Shown piece by piece: positions 17,424-25,920 of a stretch of 37,658 nucleotides of DNA (positions are counted from its first letter, which is position 1; every line of letters starts with the position of its first letter). The notes beneath the pieces were generated by a model that saw nothing but the letters and a program-made list of their open reading frames with translations, had not been told where the DNA came from and did no database searches. Origin of the DNA: Bacillota bacterium. GTDB lineage: Bacteria > Bacillota > UBA4882 > UBA8346. A program made the translations under genes and the position numbers. The DNA is taken from the NCBI GenBank assembly GCA_012728785.1, contig JAAYEK010000281.1, positions 1 to 37,658 of the forward strand, in the 5' to 3' direction.

Positions 17424-17564
17424 TTAGCTCAAACTTTTGACATAGGAAATCAGTTCATTGATATTTTTTTCAGCGGTAAAATCCAACGGATGCTCAAAAG
17501 CGTCCAGCATGCCTGCAACCTTAACTTTGGAAGCCTCTCGAACCTCGGCGCCTCCGGTTTTCAA
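17424..17564 (-). CDS. Small ORF (46 aa) coupled to htpG, possible C-terminal gene remnant
   Basis: The frame starts with TTG one base after the htpG stop, with GAGGAA just upstream inside the htpG end, and runs 46 codons to TAA. The product is polar and helical: KTGGAEVREASKVKVAGMLD then FEHPLDFTAEKNINELISYV, ending KSLS. The composition looks like real protein, and the ending resembles the last helix of small cytochrome-like or CxxCH proteins, but no CxxCH or other motif is present. It could be a translationally coupled small protein or the tail of a degraded gene. I do not recognise it. Confidence 0.4.
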   Translation of the reverse strand: MKTGGAEVREASKVKVAGMLDAFEHPLDFTAEKNINELISYVKSLS

Positions 17565-17565
17565 A

Positions 17566-19527
17566 TTATTCCTCTGCCGCAACCATCAATCCGGCTACTT
17601 TGTTAGCGAAGGCTTGCGGGTCTTCAACAGCCAAACCTTCAATTAATAATGCCTGCCCATAAAGGAGGTCGATGTAATCCTTGAACTTTTCGCTATCGGG
17701 ACCAGCTTCAAATAGCTTTTTCAAGGTTACGAAGAGTGGATGGTTCGGATTCAGCTCCAGGATTCGGGAGGCCCGCATCATCTTTTGGTCCATTTCAGCT
17801 AAGATTTGCTCCATTTGCAGGCTAATTCCATGTTCGGAGCTGACCAGGCAGACCGCACTTGATTTCAACCGATTACTCAATTTTACATCGGTCACTTTTT
17901 CAGTCAGATGTTCTTTGACGGCTTTTAGCAGATCTTCGTTCTCTTTGCTCAATTCTTCAGTGGCTTTCTTGGACTCCTGCTCTTTTTCACCGGTCAGATT
18001 AAGATCACCCCGGCTGATGGATTTGAATAGTTTCTCTTGATATTTATGGAGGCTATCAATGGTAAATTCATCGACCCGATCAAAGAGGTAGAGGACTTCA
18101 TATCCTTTTTCCCGTAAGATCTCCATTTGGGGCAATCGTTCCACTGCGTTCCGGTCTTTACCTGCCGCATAATAGATTTCATTTTGTTCAGCAGGCATCC
18201 GTTTAAGATATTCAGCCAAAGTGGTTAGGCCTTCATCCTTGGTATGAGAGGAAGAAAAGAGGAGTAGATCTTGGAGTTTTTCCTTGGATTGAAAGTCCAT
18301 ATAAATACCGGCTTTGATGGCTTTGCCAAATTCCTTCCAGAATGACTCATATTTGGAACGTTCTTTATTTAAAAGATTCTCCAAGTTTTTTAATACGGTT
18401 TTTTCAAGGTTTTTACCAATTAACTTTAGCTGACGGTTCTGCTGGAGAATCTCCCTGGAAATGTTGAGGGAGAAGTCGGCAGAATCGACCAGGCCCCGGA
18501 CAAATCCCAAATAATCAGGGAGCAGTTCCTGGCAGTTGTCCATGATAAAAACGTTTCTGGAAAAAAGTTTGATACCTGATTTAAAATCTCTGGTATAGTA
18601 GTCAAAAGGCGCGTGGGAGGGAATAAAGAGTAACGCCGTATATTCGACGACTCCTTCCGCCTTGGTATGAATCACTTCTAAGGGATCGTTCCAATCATGA
18701 AAAACATTCTGATAGAATTCATGGTATTCTTCGGGCTTAATTTCAGATTTATTCTTTACCCAAAGAGGGGTCATTGAGTTTAGCGTCCGGGTCTCAACGG
18801 AAAAAACCGGGGCAGCATCTTTGATCTCGTTACCCTCCTTATCGGTGGGTTTTTCTTCTTTGGTGAAGTCCATCTTTACGGGATAACGGATATAGTTTGA
18901 ATATTTTTTGATTAGATTTTCGATGGTATATTGGTTTAAGAAGTTTTCCTCGGATTTTTCGGAATTACGATATTCTTCATTAAGTTTCATAATAACTGAG
19001 GTCCCGCGTTTTTCGCGGTCAATCTCTTCGATAGTATATTCCCCGTCACCGGTTGATTGCCACTTGACGCCTTTGGCTGCACCTGGGGCTTTGGTGATTA
19101 TAGTTACTTGATCAGCAACCATAAAAGCGGAATAAAACCCGACGCCGAATTGACCGATTAGTTCGGCTGGATCTTGGTTCTGTCCTGTAGTTTGCATTTT
19201 TTCTAAAAAGGCTCTGGTCCCGGATTTGGCGATAGTCCCAATGTTTTCAACTACTTCATCGTAGGTCATGCCGATTCCGTTATCGGAAACGGTTAAAGTA
19301 TGATCGGCCTCATCGACGGCTAAACGGATTTCAAACTCGGAGTCGTCTTCAAGTAGATCAAGATTGGTCAGGGATTGAAACCTGATTTTATCGATTGCGT
19401 CGGAAGCATTGGAGATTAATTCTCTCAAAAAAATCTCGCGGTTGGTATAGATCGAGTGGATCATCAGATCCAATAGCTGTTTGGTTTCAGCCTGAAATTG
19501 TTTGGTTTGTTTTTTCAGATCATCCAT
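17566..19527 (-). CDS. htpG: Molecular chaperone HtpG (Hsp90)
   Basis: A 653-residue Hsp90. The N-terminal GHKL ATPase domain has TKQLLDLMIHSIYTNREIFL, RELISNASDAIDKIRF, DNGIGMTYDE and the ATP-lid FGVGFYSAFMVAD. The middle domain carries NMTPLW-type contacts (here LNSMTPLWVK) and FNLNISRE-like SADFSLNISREILQQ, with the catalytic Arg context. The C-terminal dimerisation part ends NPNHPLFVTLKKL. The start at 19527 follows GGAGG and yields the standard MDDLKKQTKQFQAET; an in-frame extension to 19599 would cover the promoter. The length is slightly above the E. coli protein (624), normal for Firmicutes. A 46-codon frame follows with a one-base gap. No CIRCE element was seen upstream. Confidence 0.97.
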   Translation of the reverse strand: MDDLKKQTKQFQAETKQLLDLMIHSIYTNREIFLRELISNASDAIDKIRFQSLTNLDLLEDDSEFEIRLAVDEADHTLTVSDNGIGMTYDEVVENIGTIAKSGTRAFLEKMQTTGQNQDPAELIGQFGVGFYSAFMVADQVTIITKAPGAAKGVKWQSTGDGEYTIEEIDREKRGTSVIMKLNEEYRNSEKSEENFLNQYTIENLIKKYSNYIRYPVKMDFTKEEKPTDKEGNEIKDAAPVFSVETRTLNSMTPLWVKNKSEIKPEEYHEFYQNVFHDWNDPLEVIHTKAEGVVEYTALLFIPSHAPFDYYTRDFKSGIKLFSRNVFIMDNCQELLPDYLGFVRGLVDSADFSLNISREILQQNRQLKLIGKNLEKTVLKNLENLLNKERSKYESFWKEFGKAIKAGIYMDFQSKEKLQDLLLFSSSHTKDEGLTTLAEYLKRMPAEQNEIYYAAGKDRNAVERLPQMEILREKGYEVLYLFDRVDEFTIDSLHKYQEKLFKSISRGDLNLTGEKEQESKKATEELSKENEDLLKAVKEHLTEKVTDVKLSNRLKSSAVCLVSSEHGISLQMEQILAEMDQKMMRASRILELNPNHPLFVTLKKLFEAGPDSEKFKDYIDLLYGQALLIEGLAVEDPQAFANKVAGLMVAAEE

Positions 19528-19570
19528 CTTAAAGAACCTCCATACAGTAATTTTTTCTTTTTCAAAGTGT

Positions 19571-19599
19571 ATTCTAACAATTTTTATCATTTTGTTCAA
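19571..19599 (-). promoter_or_regulatory. htpG promoter
   Basis: On the minus strand TTGAAC (19594-19599), 17 bases, TAGAAT (19571-19576), about 45 bases before the ATG. It is sigma-A-like rather than a heat-shock-sigma type. Confidence 0.6.
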
Positions 19600-19764
19600 G
19601 TCTATCTAAAGAAAATTGACAACCTAGAGTTAATGTTTGATTACGCTATTGAGTTTGCAGGATAAATATTCGAAGATTATGTTATAATTAGACGGCTGAG
19701 GGTAACAATAATTTAGTTAAGCCGATTTTTTAAAGCTTATCCATTAATGGAATAAGGAGGGCTA

Positions 19765-20562
19765 ATGGTTAACAACATTTCGATCTTTTGGATGATCTTT
19801 TCTGGAATGGTTGCAATAATGCTTCCGATTGGTTTGGCGGTATACTTCTATAAACGTTATCAAATCTCTCTAAAAGTGTCATTAGTAGGGGCGTTGGTTT
19901 TCTTTGTGTTTCAGATAGTTCTCAGAATACCGATTTTAAGCTGGTTGGCGCAGATGGACTGGTATAAAAATTTGATCGGGGGAGATTCGTTCTTTAATTA
20001 TTTGTTTCTGACTCTTTTCTTAGCTGTCACCGCTGGTATTTTTGAAGAAACCGGCCGGTTTTTAGGTTACAAATATTTACTCCGTAACGAGCTTGAGTGG
20101 AAGAACGGTTTGGCCTTCGGCACAGGACACGGCGGGATCGAATCAATATTATTAGTTGGTATGTCGATGATCAATAATATCACTTTTAGTATACTTATTA
20201 ATACCGGAAAATTCGAAAGCCAGATTGGGTCCAAAATTCCGGCAAGTGTCGCCCAAAACATAAAAGACTCTCTAATTAACACCCCATCGTGGTTATTTGC
20301 TTTTGGCGGTCTGGAAAGGATCTTGGCGCTCATTATCCAGATAGGTTTATCTCTATTAGTATTACATGGTGTTATGACAAAACGTTACCGGTATCTGGTT
20401 TATGCTATCTTACTTCATACTATGGTTGATGTTCCCGCCGGGCTTTACCAAACCAAACTAATAAACGTTGTGACGGCGGAGGTTATTGTAGCGGTTTTCG
20501 CGGGGGTAGCCTTGTTTTGGATTATTAGATCGAAGAATACTTTCAAAACAGAGTTAAAGTGA
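19765..20562 (+). CDS. YhfC family intramembrane metalloprotease
   Basis: A 265-residue membrane protein with about seven hydrophobic segments. Within the membrane helices it has GIFEETGRFLGYKYLL (Glu94-Glu95), FGTGHGGIESILL (His122) and LLHTMVDVPAG (His near 217). This is the EExxR...H...H arrangement of YhfC/CAAX-protease-like (ABI) enzymes, thought to bind zinc and cleave within or near the membrane. TTG/ATG ambiguity is absent: AAGGAGGGCTA precedes ATG 19765. The substrate is unknown; relatives affect membrane and antimicrobial-peptide responses. It is a single gene that ends at a convergent hairpin. Confidence 0.85.
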   Translation: MVNNISIFWMIFSGMVAIMLPIGLAVYFYKRYQISLKVSLVGALVFFVFQIVLRIPILSWLAQMDWYKNLIGGDSFFNYLFLTLFLAVTAGIFEETGRFLGYKYLLRNELEWKNGLAFGTGHGGIESILLVGMSMINNITFSILINTGKFESQIGSKIPASVAQNIKDSLINTPSWLFAFGGLERILALIIQIGLSLLVLHGVMTKRYRYLVYAILLHTMVDVPAGLYQTKLINVVTAEVIVAVFAGVALFWIIRSKNTFKTELK

Positions 20563-20598
20563 CGCAGTAGCCGGTAGGCTGTGGATACTGTTAAAATG

Positions 20599-20643
20599 CC
20601 AAAGGGCTGGAACAAAATTTTGTATTTTGCAATAGCCCCTTGG
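20599..20643. terminator. Convergent hairpin between YhfC and nitronate monooxygenase genes
   Basis: CCAAAGGGCT (20599-20608) pairs with AGCCCCTTGG (20634-20643) with one mismatch; an ACAAAATTTTGT palindrome sits in the loop. The strong T run usual for a terminator is missing on both strands, so its efficiency is uncertain. Confidence 0.45.
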
Positions 20644-20658
20644 TCTACGAATCTACAG

Positions 20659-21741
20659 TTAATTACATAGTTGATATTCTTGGGTTAAGGTTTCGATTAG
20701 TTTCTTAACCGGAATAATTTCTTTAGCGCGATAGGCGTTGGCGCCGGAAAAAGCAAATCCTCGCCTTAAGTTGCCCCGTTGGGCGTTGATTAGAGCCAGG
20801 GCGATACAGTAAGGGCTTTTTTGATAGTTGCAAGTTTTAATACAGTGAAACGGGCATTTGAAAGGCTTCTTTTTTCCTTTAGCAACATCGCCGATGAATG
20901 AGTTTTTAATCGCTCGTCCCAACATGCCTACCGGGCTTTTAATAATTACCAGATCTTCTTCGTTGGAGTTAAGATAAGCCTTTTTAAACTCGATGGAAGC
21001 GTCGCATTCGTCCGTAGTCACAAAGCGGGTCGCCATCTGTACTCCGGAAGCGCCTAATTTTATAAACTTACGAATGTCGGCGCCGCTGTATATTCCACCT
21101 GCGGCGATAACCGGGACTGGTTTTTGATATTTTTCTTCGTACTTCTTTATTTCCTCAACAACCTTTGGAATAATGTTTTCTAAGTTGTAGTCGGTATTTT
21201 GGAGTTGTTGCTCGTTAAAGCCTAAATGGCCGCCGGCTAAAGGCCCTTCTACCACAATAGCGTCGGGAACATAATCAAATTTCTCAACCCAACGTTTGAT
21301 TAAAATTCCGGCTGCTCTGGGGGAGGAAACAATTGGAACCAGCTTGGTCCGATCGGTTTTCTTCAAAAACTGAGGCAGGTTTAGGGGCAGGCCGGCTCCG
21401 GAAAAAATAATATCAATCCCTTCATCGATTGCCGTTTTAACCATATCCGCGAAATTGGTAAGGGCAACCATAATATTGACACCCAAAACGCCCTTAGTCA
21501 TCTGACGGGCTTTACGGATTTCTTTTCTTAACGCAACAATGTTTGATTTTACGAAATCAGAGGTAAAATTGGGTTCAAACATTCCGATCGAAGCTGCCGC
21601 AATAACTCCAACTCCGCCTTCATTAGCAACTGCCGACGCTAAACCTGATAATGAAATTCCGACTCCCATACCACCTTGGATGATTGGGAGATTTATGGAG
21701 AGACCTCCAATATTAAGCGTTTTAAAATTAGTATTGATCAT
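20659..21741 (-). CDS. Nitronate monooxygenase / FabK-like flavoenzyme
   Basis: A 360-residue FMN-dependent TIM-barrel protein. It shows LPIIQGGMGVGISLSGLASA at 19-38, GVLGVNIMVAL near 83-93, FSGAGLPLNLP, EGPLAGGHLGF with the active-site His region, PVIAAGGIYSGADIRKFI and GASGVQMATRFVTTDE for phosphate and flavin binding. The last 90 residues hold a Cys-rich stretch (FKCPFHCIKTCNYQKSPYC) that could bind a metal or form a structural site; this tail is characteristic of a clostridial subgroup annotated as nitronate monooxygenase. Relatives either oxidise alkyl nitronates or reduce enoyl-ACP (FabK); in an anaerobe a reductase role is equally possible. The gene is alone on the minus strand. Confidence 0.85.
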   Translation of the reverse strand: MINTNFKTLNIGGLSINLPIIQGGMGVGISLSGLASAVANEGGVGVIAAASIGMFEPNFTSDFVKSNIVALRKEIRKARQMTKGVLGVNIMVALTNFADMVKTAIDEGIDIIFSGAGLPLNLPQFLKKTDRTKLVPIVSSPRAAGILIKRWVEKFDYVPDAIVVEGPLAGGHLGFNEQQLQNTDYNLENIIPKVVEEIKKYEEKYQKPVPVIAAGGIYSGADIRKFIKLGASGVQMATRFVTTDECDASIEFKKAYLNSNEEDLVIIKSPVGMLGRAIKNSFIGDVAKGKKKPFKCPFHCIKTCNYQKSPYCIALALINAQRGNLRRGFAFSGANAYRAKEIIPVKKLIETLTQEYQLCN

Positions 21742-21782
21742 CGAATTCTCCTTTATAGATTTGTCAGGTTAGGTTTAAAAAA

Positions 21783-21807
21783 AGTCCCTTCACGTGATGA
21801 AGGGGCT
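21783..21807 (-). terminator. Rho-independent terminator of the zinc-ribbon gene
   Basis: Read on the minus strand: AGCCCCTTCA, loop TCACG, TGAAGGGACT, then seven or more T. One mismatch in a 10-bp stem. It lies between the zinc-ribbon gene and the nitronate monooxygenase gene. Confidence 0.85.
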
Positions 21808-21840
21808 TTTGAAATTTTAACTTTCGATTTACGTGTTCAA

Positions 21841-22149
21841 TTAATAGCGACTGTTTTTACTTGAATAGCAATCACTACAGTATACGGGCCGGTCACCGCT
21901 GGGTCTAAAAGGAACTTGGGTTGATTTGCCACAGGTGGCGCAAGTAGCGTCATGCATTTCCCTAGGTCCGGAACGGAAACCTTGTCTTGAATTGCCACCA
22001 CCATTGCGTTGTTTACGGACTGCTCTGCAATCGGGGCAACGGCTAGGCTCGTTAGTAAAACCTTTCTCAGCGTAAAATTCTTGTTCAGAGGCGGTAAATA
22101 CAAAATTGCCTCCACAATCACGGCACTCTAAAGTCTTGTCTTGAGTCAT
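21841..22149 (-). CDS. Zinc-ribbon domain protein
   Basis: A 102-residue basic protein with two zinc ribbons. The N-terminal one has LECRDCGGNFVFTASEQEFY and SRCPDCRAVRK (CxxC...CxxC), matching the probable zinc-ribbon family (zf-trcl type). The C-terminal one has ATCATCGKSTQVPFRP and VYCSDCYSSK. A Gly/Arg-rich linker (RNGGGNSRQGFRSGP) joins them, suggesting nucleic-acid contact. AGGAGGG precedes ATG 22149. It is common in anaerobes and Chloroflexi; function not established. A single-gene unit with its own terminator. Confidence 0.85.
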   Translation of the reverse strand: MTQDKTLECRDCGGNFVFTASEQEFYAEKGFTNEPSRCPDCRAVRKQRNGGGNSRQGFRSGPREMHDATCATCGKSTQVPFRPSGDRPVYCSDCYSSKNSRY

Positions 22150-22366
22150 TATAAAACCCTCCTAAAAAAGTTTGCCCAAAATAGGATGAAGATTGCGATT
22201 ATTTCCCCCTCAACTTGAGGCGATTATTGCATTAAAAGGGTTAAATAATAGATCTCACCGTACTATTACTTGAACTAGTCAATTATAACATTGAATAAAT
22301 GAAAAGTAAAGCAAAAGTATTTTTTTTGAAAAGGCACTAACTATTGACTGTTAACTATATGAGCGT

Positions 22367-22472
22367 GTTTCATAATTACCTTTAGTAAGATTATAATACA
22401 ATATATAGTGTCTAACCCAGATTAGTCTATCAATATATTGTATTATAATGATAAATTTTGGAATTATGAAAC
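22367..22472. repeat. 106-bp near-symmetric palindromic element (MITE-like)
   Basis: Outer arms GTTTCATAATT (22367-22377) and AATTATGAAAC (22462-22472) are perfect complements. Inner arms of 17 bp (22390-22406 and 22433-22449, ATTATAATACAATATAT and its complement) are also perfect. The two unpaired segments between outer and inner arms are 12 bases each, so the element is symmetric around a 26-base loop. It lies in the 517-bp gap 22150-22666 and has no coding capacity. Flanks show no clear target duplication by eye. Confidence 0.75.
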
Positions 22473-22666
22473 CGCCTAATTTAATTAAAAGCTTTGTTTT
22501 TAGCCTAAAAATCATCATAGAAGCCGAAATAGCCAACCGCCAGTAGCACTTATGTTTTTTAATTAATTATCACCAATTCTCTTAATCGGACATAGGCTAT
22601 TGGTATAATGCCGTCAATTTTATAGAAAAAAGACGAGTTGTGAGTATAAATTAAGGAGGGGATTTG

Positions 22667-23257
22667 ATGGGTTCAGCTAATATAAGTCTTCAAGCGTTAT
22701 TGAAACAGGCAGGGACGACTTATCCGAAAACGGTAAATCTATCGAGTAAAGTGCGAAGCAAGATTAATTCAGCTATTAAAAAGGTTGCTTTTGCCGCTAT
22801 TCCTGATTATGACCCGGGGACCAGCGTCAGTGAAGCTGTTAGCAATTACAAGACAACTGTTAATATGAAAGGGGTCTTGAGTCTTCGGTTTGAGGATTAT
22901 TTTTATCCGGAAATGGCTGCCCATGGGGTAACTGGAGTCAGTTCGACAACACTCAATCTTAAAACCGGACATGAATATAAGTTTGATCAACTTTTTCAAA
23001 AAGGCTCCAATTATCAGGCGGTCATTAATCAAATAATCCAAGCCCAAATTGTCGCCGAACAGATTCCGTTGCTTAAGCCTTTTACAGGGGTAGGGCCGGA
23101 TGAAGATTATTACCTTACCCCAGACAGTTTGGTCATTTACTATCAGCCCTATGAGTATACTCCGGGGGCATATGGAGTCTTGGAGTTTAAAATACCATAT
23201 GCCCAGATTGCGGGCATTATCGACCCTGATGGACCCATTAGGAAGATATTGGGTTAA
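22667..23257 (+). CDS. DUF3298/RsiV-like domain protein without signal peptide
   Basis: A 196-residue protein. Residues about 95-190 match the DUF3298 (RsiV C-terminal-like) fold: TLNLKTGHEYKFDQLFQKG, then DEDYYLTPDSLVIYYQPYE and YTPGAYGVLEFKIPYAQI. Residues 40-90 look like the accompanying DUF4163-type strand pattern. Most relatives are secreted or tethered, but this one begins MGSANISLQALLKQAG with no signal peptide or membrane helix, so it appears cytoplasmic or is exported another way. AAGGAGGGG precedes ATG 22667, and an extended -10 (TGGTATAAT, core 22604-22609) lies upstream. RsiV binds lysozyme; nothing shows that role here. Confidence 0.7.
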   Translation: MGSANISLQALLKQAGTTYPKTVNLSSKVRSKINSAIKKVAFAAIPDYDPGTSVSEAVSNYKTTVNMKGVLSLRFEDYFYPEMAAHGVTGVSSTTLNLKTGHEYKFDQLFQKGSNYQAVINQIIQAQIVAEQIPLLKPFTGVGPDEDYYLTPDSLVIYYQPYEYTPGAYGVLEFKIPYAQIAGIIDPDGPIRKILG

Positions 23258-23338
23258 TCGAAAAAGGATTTGAAAAAGGTTGCGATATTGAAAAGACGAT
23301 TACGAGTAATGCTTCGCTGAACACGATTACGATATGGG

Positions 23339-24184
23339 TTAGACCGGAATCTCAGTAAAAGGGATGCCCTGGACAAAAGAAATTGCCGCGCCGGTAGCGG
23401 TTGCAAACTCGGCATTGGGCGGAGTCACAAAATTGACATTATACAACTGGTTAAGCTGAGTAAATATCTCTCCGGCTTGCGGCACATTAGTAAGGTTTCC
23501 GGTCAGCACTATATCTCGGGTATGGTCGATTCTGGTAGCGAACACCGCCAGCATTCCGATGGTTTGGAAAACAAGGTTGATTATTCCCAATGCTACATCA
23601 GCATTGGTTGCCAAATCACTCAATTTTCCAAAGTTTGAGGCGGTGGTCTCCGGTGGGAGGTTGACTAGAACGTCATGACTGATATCACTGATCGCCAGAT
23701 CAATATGGGCCAGGCTGCCACCTTGGGCAGTCCCAATCAAGTCGTTAAATTCTCTGACATTGAGCATTCGGTTGGAGAGACCGAGCAAAGTTCCGCCACC
23801 GATACCGGTACCCCCAATATGGCGGACCCCGGTCTGGTCCGCTTTGACAAAGGCTGTACCAGTGCCCATGCTTACAATAATGGCATTGGTCAGCCCACTG
23901 AGGAACAGTCCTCCGGCTCCAATGGACCGAAACTCATCAATTTTACCGGTGGGTATACCATAGAGCTTAGCTGTAATATAGGAAGAACCTACTCCAGTTA
24001 CCATGATCCGCTCAATATCCGATAGATCCAAATTATTGGCACTCAGGAATTTACCAAAAGCCCCGTAAACTGAGGCAATCGGATCAGTGGCTCGGACTAA
24101 TAAAGGGCTAAAGATATTCGAATTATCAAAGCCGATAATTTTGGTAATGCTTCCTCCAATATCAATTCCGATGATTTTACCCAT
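23339..24184 (-). CDS. coaW: Type II pantothenate kinase
   Basis: A 281-residue sugar-kinase/Hsp70-fold enzyme that phosphorylates pantothenate, the first step toward coenzyme A. The phosphate-1 loop is IGIDIGGSITKII at 4-16; the catalytic Glu region follows with VTGVGSSY; then SMGTGTAFVKAD (phosphate-2), RHIGGTGIGGGTLLGLS near 121-137, and the adenosine motif IVLTGNLTN near 225-233. This is the Staphylococcus/eukaryotic-like type II form, usually insensitive to CoA feedback. ATG 24184 is preceded by GGAGG placed within the last codons of the transporter gene, which ends one base upstream, so the two are translationally coupled. With coaBC at 3.4 kb it covers adjacent steps of the pathway. 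Confidence 0.92.
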   Translation of the reverse strand: MGKIIGIDIGGSITKIIGFDNSNIFSPLLVRATDPIASVYGAFGKFLSANNLDLSDIERIMVTGVGSSYITAKLYGIPTGKIDEFRSIGAGGLFLSGLTNAIIVSMGTGTAFVKADQTGVRHIGGTGIGGGTLLGLSNRMLNVREFNDLIGTAQGGSLAHIDLAISDISHDVLVNLPPETTASNFGKLSDLATNADVALGIINLVFQTIGMLAVFATRIDHTRDIVLTGNLTNVPQAGEIFTQLNQLYNVNFVTPPNAEFATATGAAISFVQGIPFTEIPV

Positions 24185-24185
24185 T

Positions 24186-25841
24186 TCAACCTCCGGTAAT
24201 CATTTTGAAAATAGCGATGCCGACTCCAGTGATGCCTTCGCCGCCCAACAATCCTGAAGCAGCAATATTTCCGTTTCCTGCTGAGTTCGGACGGAGCCGG
24301 TCTGTGATAAATCTAATCGCACCGCCGAGAAACATTGGGGCTGATATTTCAAAAGGCAAATAAATCCCGATTCCTAGGGTCATAACAGGAACTTTAAGTA
24401 GATATAACAAAGCCCCGATTGCCACGGCAATTCCAAAAACCACCGGAGCCCCGACACCGTTAATCATTTGGCTGACCATAAATGCTTGGCCTGCCGGCAA
24501 GCCTTTGTCCGGGCCGACGCCGCCGAATTGCCCAACCACTGCGAACATTGCCAGAGCAGCGACTACGGCTCCGGCCAAACCGCCGACTATTTGTGAGATC
24601 ATCTGGGCTACCGGATTGGTCCCCAACATCCTTCCGGCTTTATAGTCAAAGAGCATATCTCCGGAGTAGCCGCAGGCGACAGCGACGGCGGCAGCGACCA
24701 TAAAGGAAGTGAAGGCGTCGACCGGCACGATCAAACGGACAGCGAGTAAGACAATGATCCCGAAGATTTCCATGGGGTTGATTCCGGTCTCGCCGCTGAT
24801 GATTGCGGCCATTGCCGAAGCAAGTAGGACTCCGAGCATTAACAGAAAAGAGGGGAGAGGGCCGATCCCGCAAGCGACCGTGATAACGAAGGCAACGGCT
24901 GTGCCAAGCAAGGCCCAAACCCTTACCTTTTTCTTATTAGCTTTGGGAACATCCACCAACGCCTCGTTTTTAACAACCGTGTTATTTTTCTTTTTTAATA
25001 ATGAAACGAAATAGGCCAGTAGAACACCGATACCGGTCCCAACCATCAAGCCAATGCCCAGGGTGTTTTTGAAACTGACCGCCTCTTGGACGGTGGGGAA
25101 TAAGTTTAAGGCGGTTCCCAGCGGAATTATTATCACATATGAAAGTAAAGCCCCAATAAACCAGACTCCGGTATAGAGGGTTCCAATGATATATCCGATT
25201 CCGACAGCCATGGGCGACATCCAGAAGCCCAGTTGAAAATTTTTGGCATAGAGCCATTTGGAGCTGATTGCCGCTGGAATCCAGCCCAAATTGTCCCGTA
25301 AGAAAGTGAAGATCGCCGAAAGACCCATTGTTCCAAAGAGTAGTGCTGATTTTTTACCGCCGGCGTCGCCGACAACGATTGTATCGGCAGCCGCTTTGCC
25401 AATGGGGAACGGTAAAGCTTCATGGTCGATAAAACGTTGGCGGAGAAACCAAGTTAGGACACTTCCTAAGATTACGCCGGCCAAAGCGATGCCGATAACC
25501 TGCCAGAGCCTGCCGGTGGTATATGCCTGGCCTTCCCAAATGCCATTAATCCAAAGACCGGGCAAGGTGAAAGCCAAACCTCCGGCAACCATGGCCCCGG
25601 CCGACATTGCGGTCTGGGTGATATTGATTTCATTCAAGGTTGTTTTACCGAGAGCTTTTAAAAGCGCCATTGACAGTACAGCCACAAAAATGGTGGGCCA
25701 GGGGAGTGCGCTCATCCGAAGCGCTACATACATTGAACTGGCGGTGATTAAGATTGAGCCGAGGGCCCCAAAGATAAGGCTGCGTAATGATAATTGCATA
25801 ATTCCAAATAAACTGCGTTCTTGATTAGTTTGATCCGACAT
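24186..25841 (-). CDS. OPT family transporter
   Basis: A 551-residue polytopic membrane protein with about 14 helices, matching the oligopeptide transporter superfamily (PF03169). Recognisable parts: LRSLIFGALGSILITASSMY near 18-37, TQTAMSAGAMVAGGLAFTLP, HEALPFPIGKAAADTI near 146-161, GETGINPMEIFGI near 350-362, CGYSGDMLFDYKAG and AAMFLGG-like SAPMFLGGAIRF. Members move peptides, or metal-chelate complexes in the YSL branch; the substrate here is open. The gene is first in a two-gene operon with type II pantothenate kinase, behind a 184-base leader that contains a terminator and a competing stem. Its -35/-10 promoter starts the leader precisely at the first stem. Confidence 0.9.
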   Translation of the reverse strand: MSDQTNQERSLFGIMQLSLRSLIFGALGSILITASSMYVALRMSALPWPTIFVAVLSMALLKALGKTTLNEINITQTAMSAGAMVAGGLAFTLPGLWINGIWEGQAYTTGRLWQVIGIALAGVILGSVLTWFLRQRFIDHEALPFPIGKAAADTIVVGDAGGKKSALLFGTMGLSAIFTFLRDNLGWIPAAISSKWLYAKNFQLGFWMSPMAVGIGYIIGTLYTGVWFIGALLSYVIIIPLGTALNLFPTVQEAVSFKNTLGIGLMVGTGIGVLLAYFVSLLKKKNNTVVKNEALVDVPKANKKKVRVWALLGTAVAFVITVACGIGPLPSFLLMLGVLLASAMAAIISGETGINPMEIFGIIVLLAVRLIVPVDAFTSFMVAAAVAVACGYSGDMLFDYKAGRMLGTNPVAQMISQIVGGLAGAVVAALAMFAVVGQFGGVGPDKGLPAGQAFMVSQMINGVGAPVVFGIAVAIGALLYLLKVPVMTLGIGIYLPFEISAPMFLGGAIRFITDRLRPNSAGNGNIAASGLLGGEGITGVGIAIFKMITGG

Positions 25842-25893
25842 TCAAATCCTCCTATCAAATTTTTCTTTTAATAGACTGGTAACGAAAAGGCGC

Positions 25894-25920
25894 AAAAAAA
25901 CCTTCCTGGAGACAGGAAGG
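25894..25920 (-). terminator. Leader terminator upstream of the OPT gene
   Basis: On the minus strand CCTTCCTG (25920-25913), loop TCTC, CAGGAAGG (25908-25901), then TTTTTTT (25900-25894). It is a perfect 8-bp stem lying between the promoter and the OPT ribosome-binding site, so it must be read through for expression. Confidence 0.9.

Noticed and set aside
17681-18040. Plus-strand 119-codon frame inside htpG
   Set aside because: Ser/Phe/Leu-rich antisense of htpG; composition follows from the opposite frame.
24482-24918. Arg/Pro-rich frames on both strands inside the OPT gene
   Set aside because: Typical out-of-frame products of GC-rich codons; no independent signals.
25258-25824. Plus-strand 188-codon frame opposite the OPT transporter gene
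   Set aside because: Shadow of a well-supported membrane protein gene; no ribosome-binding site and no recognisable motif.
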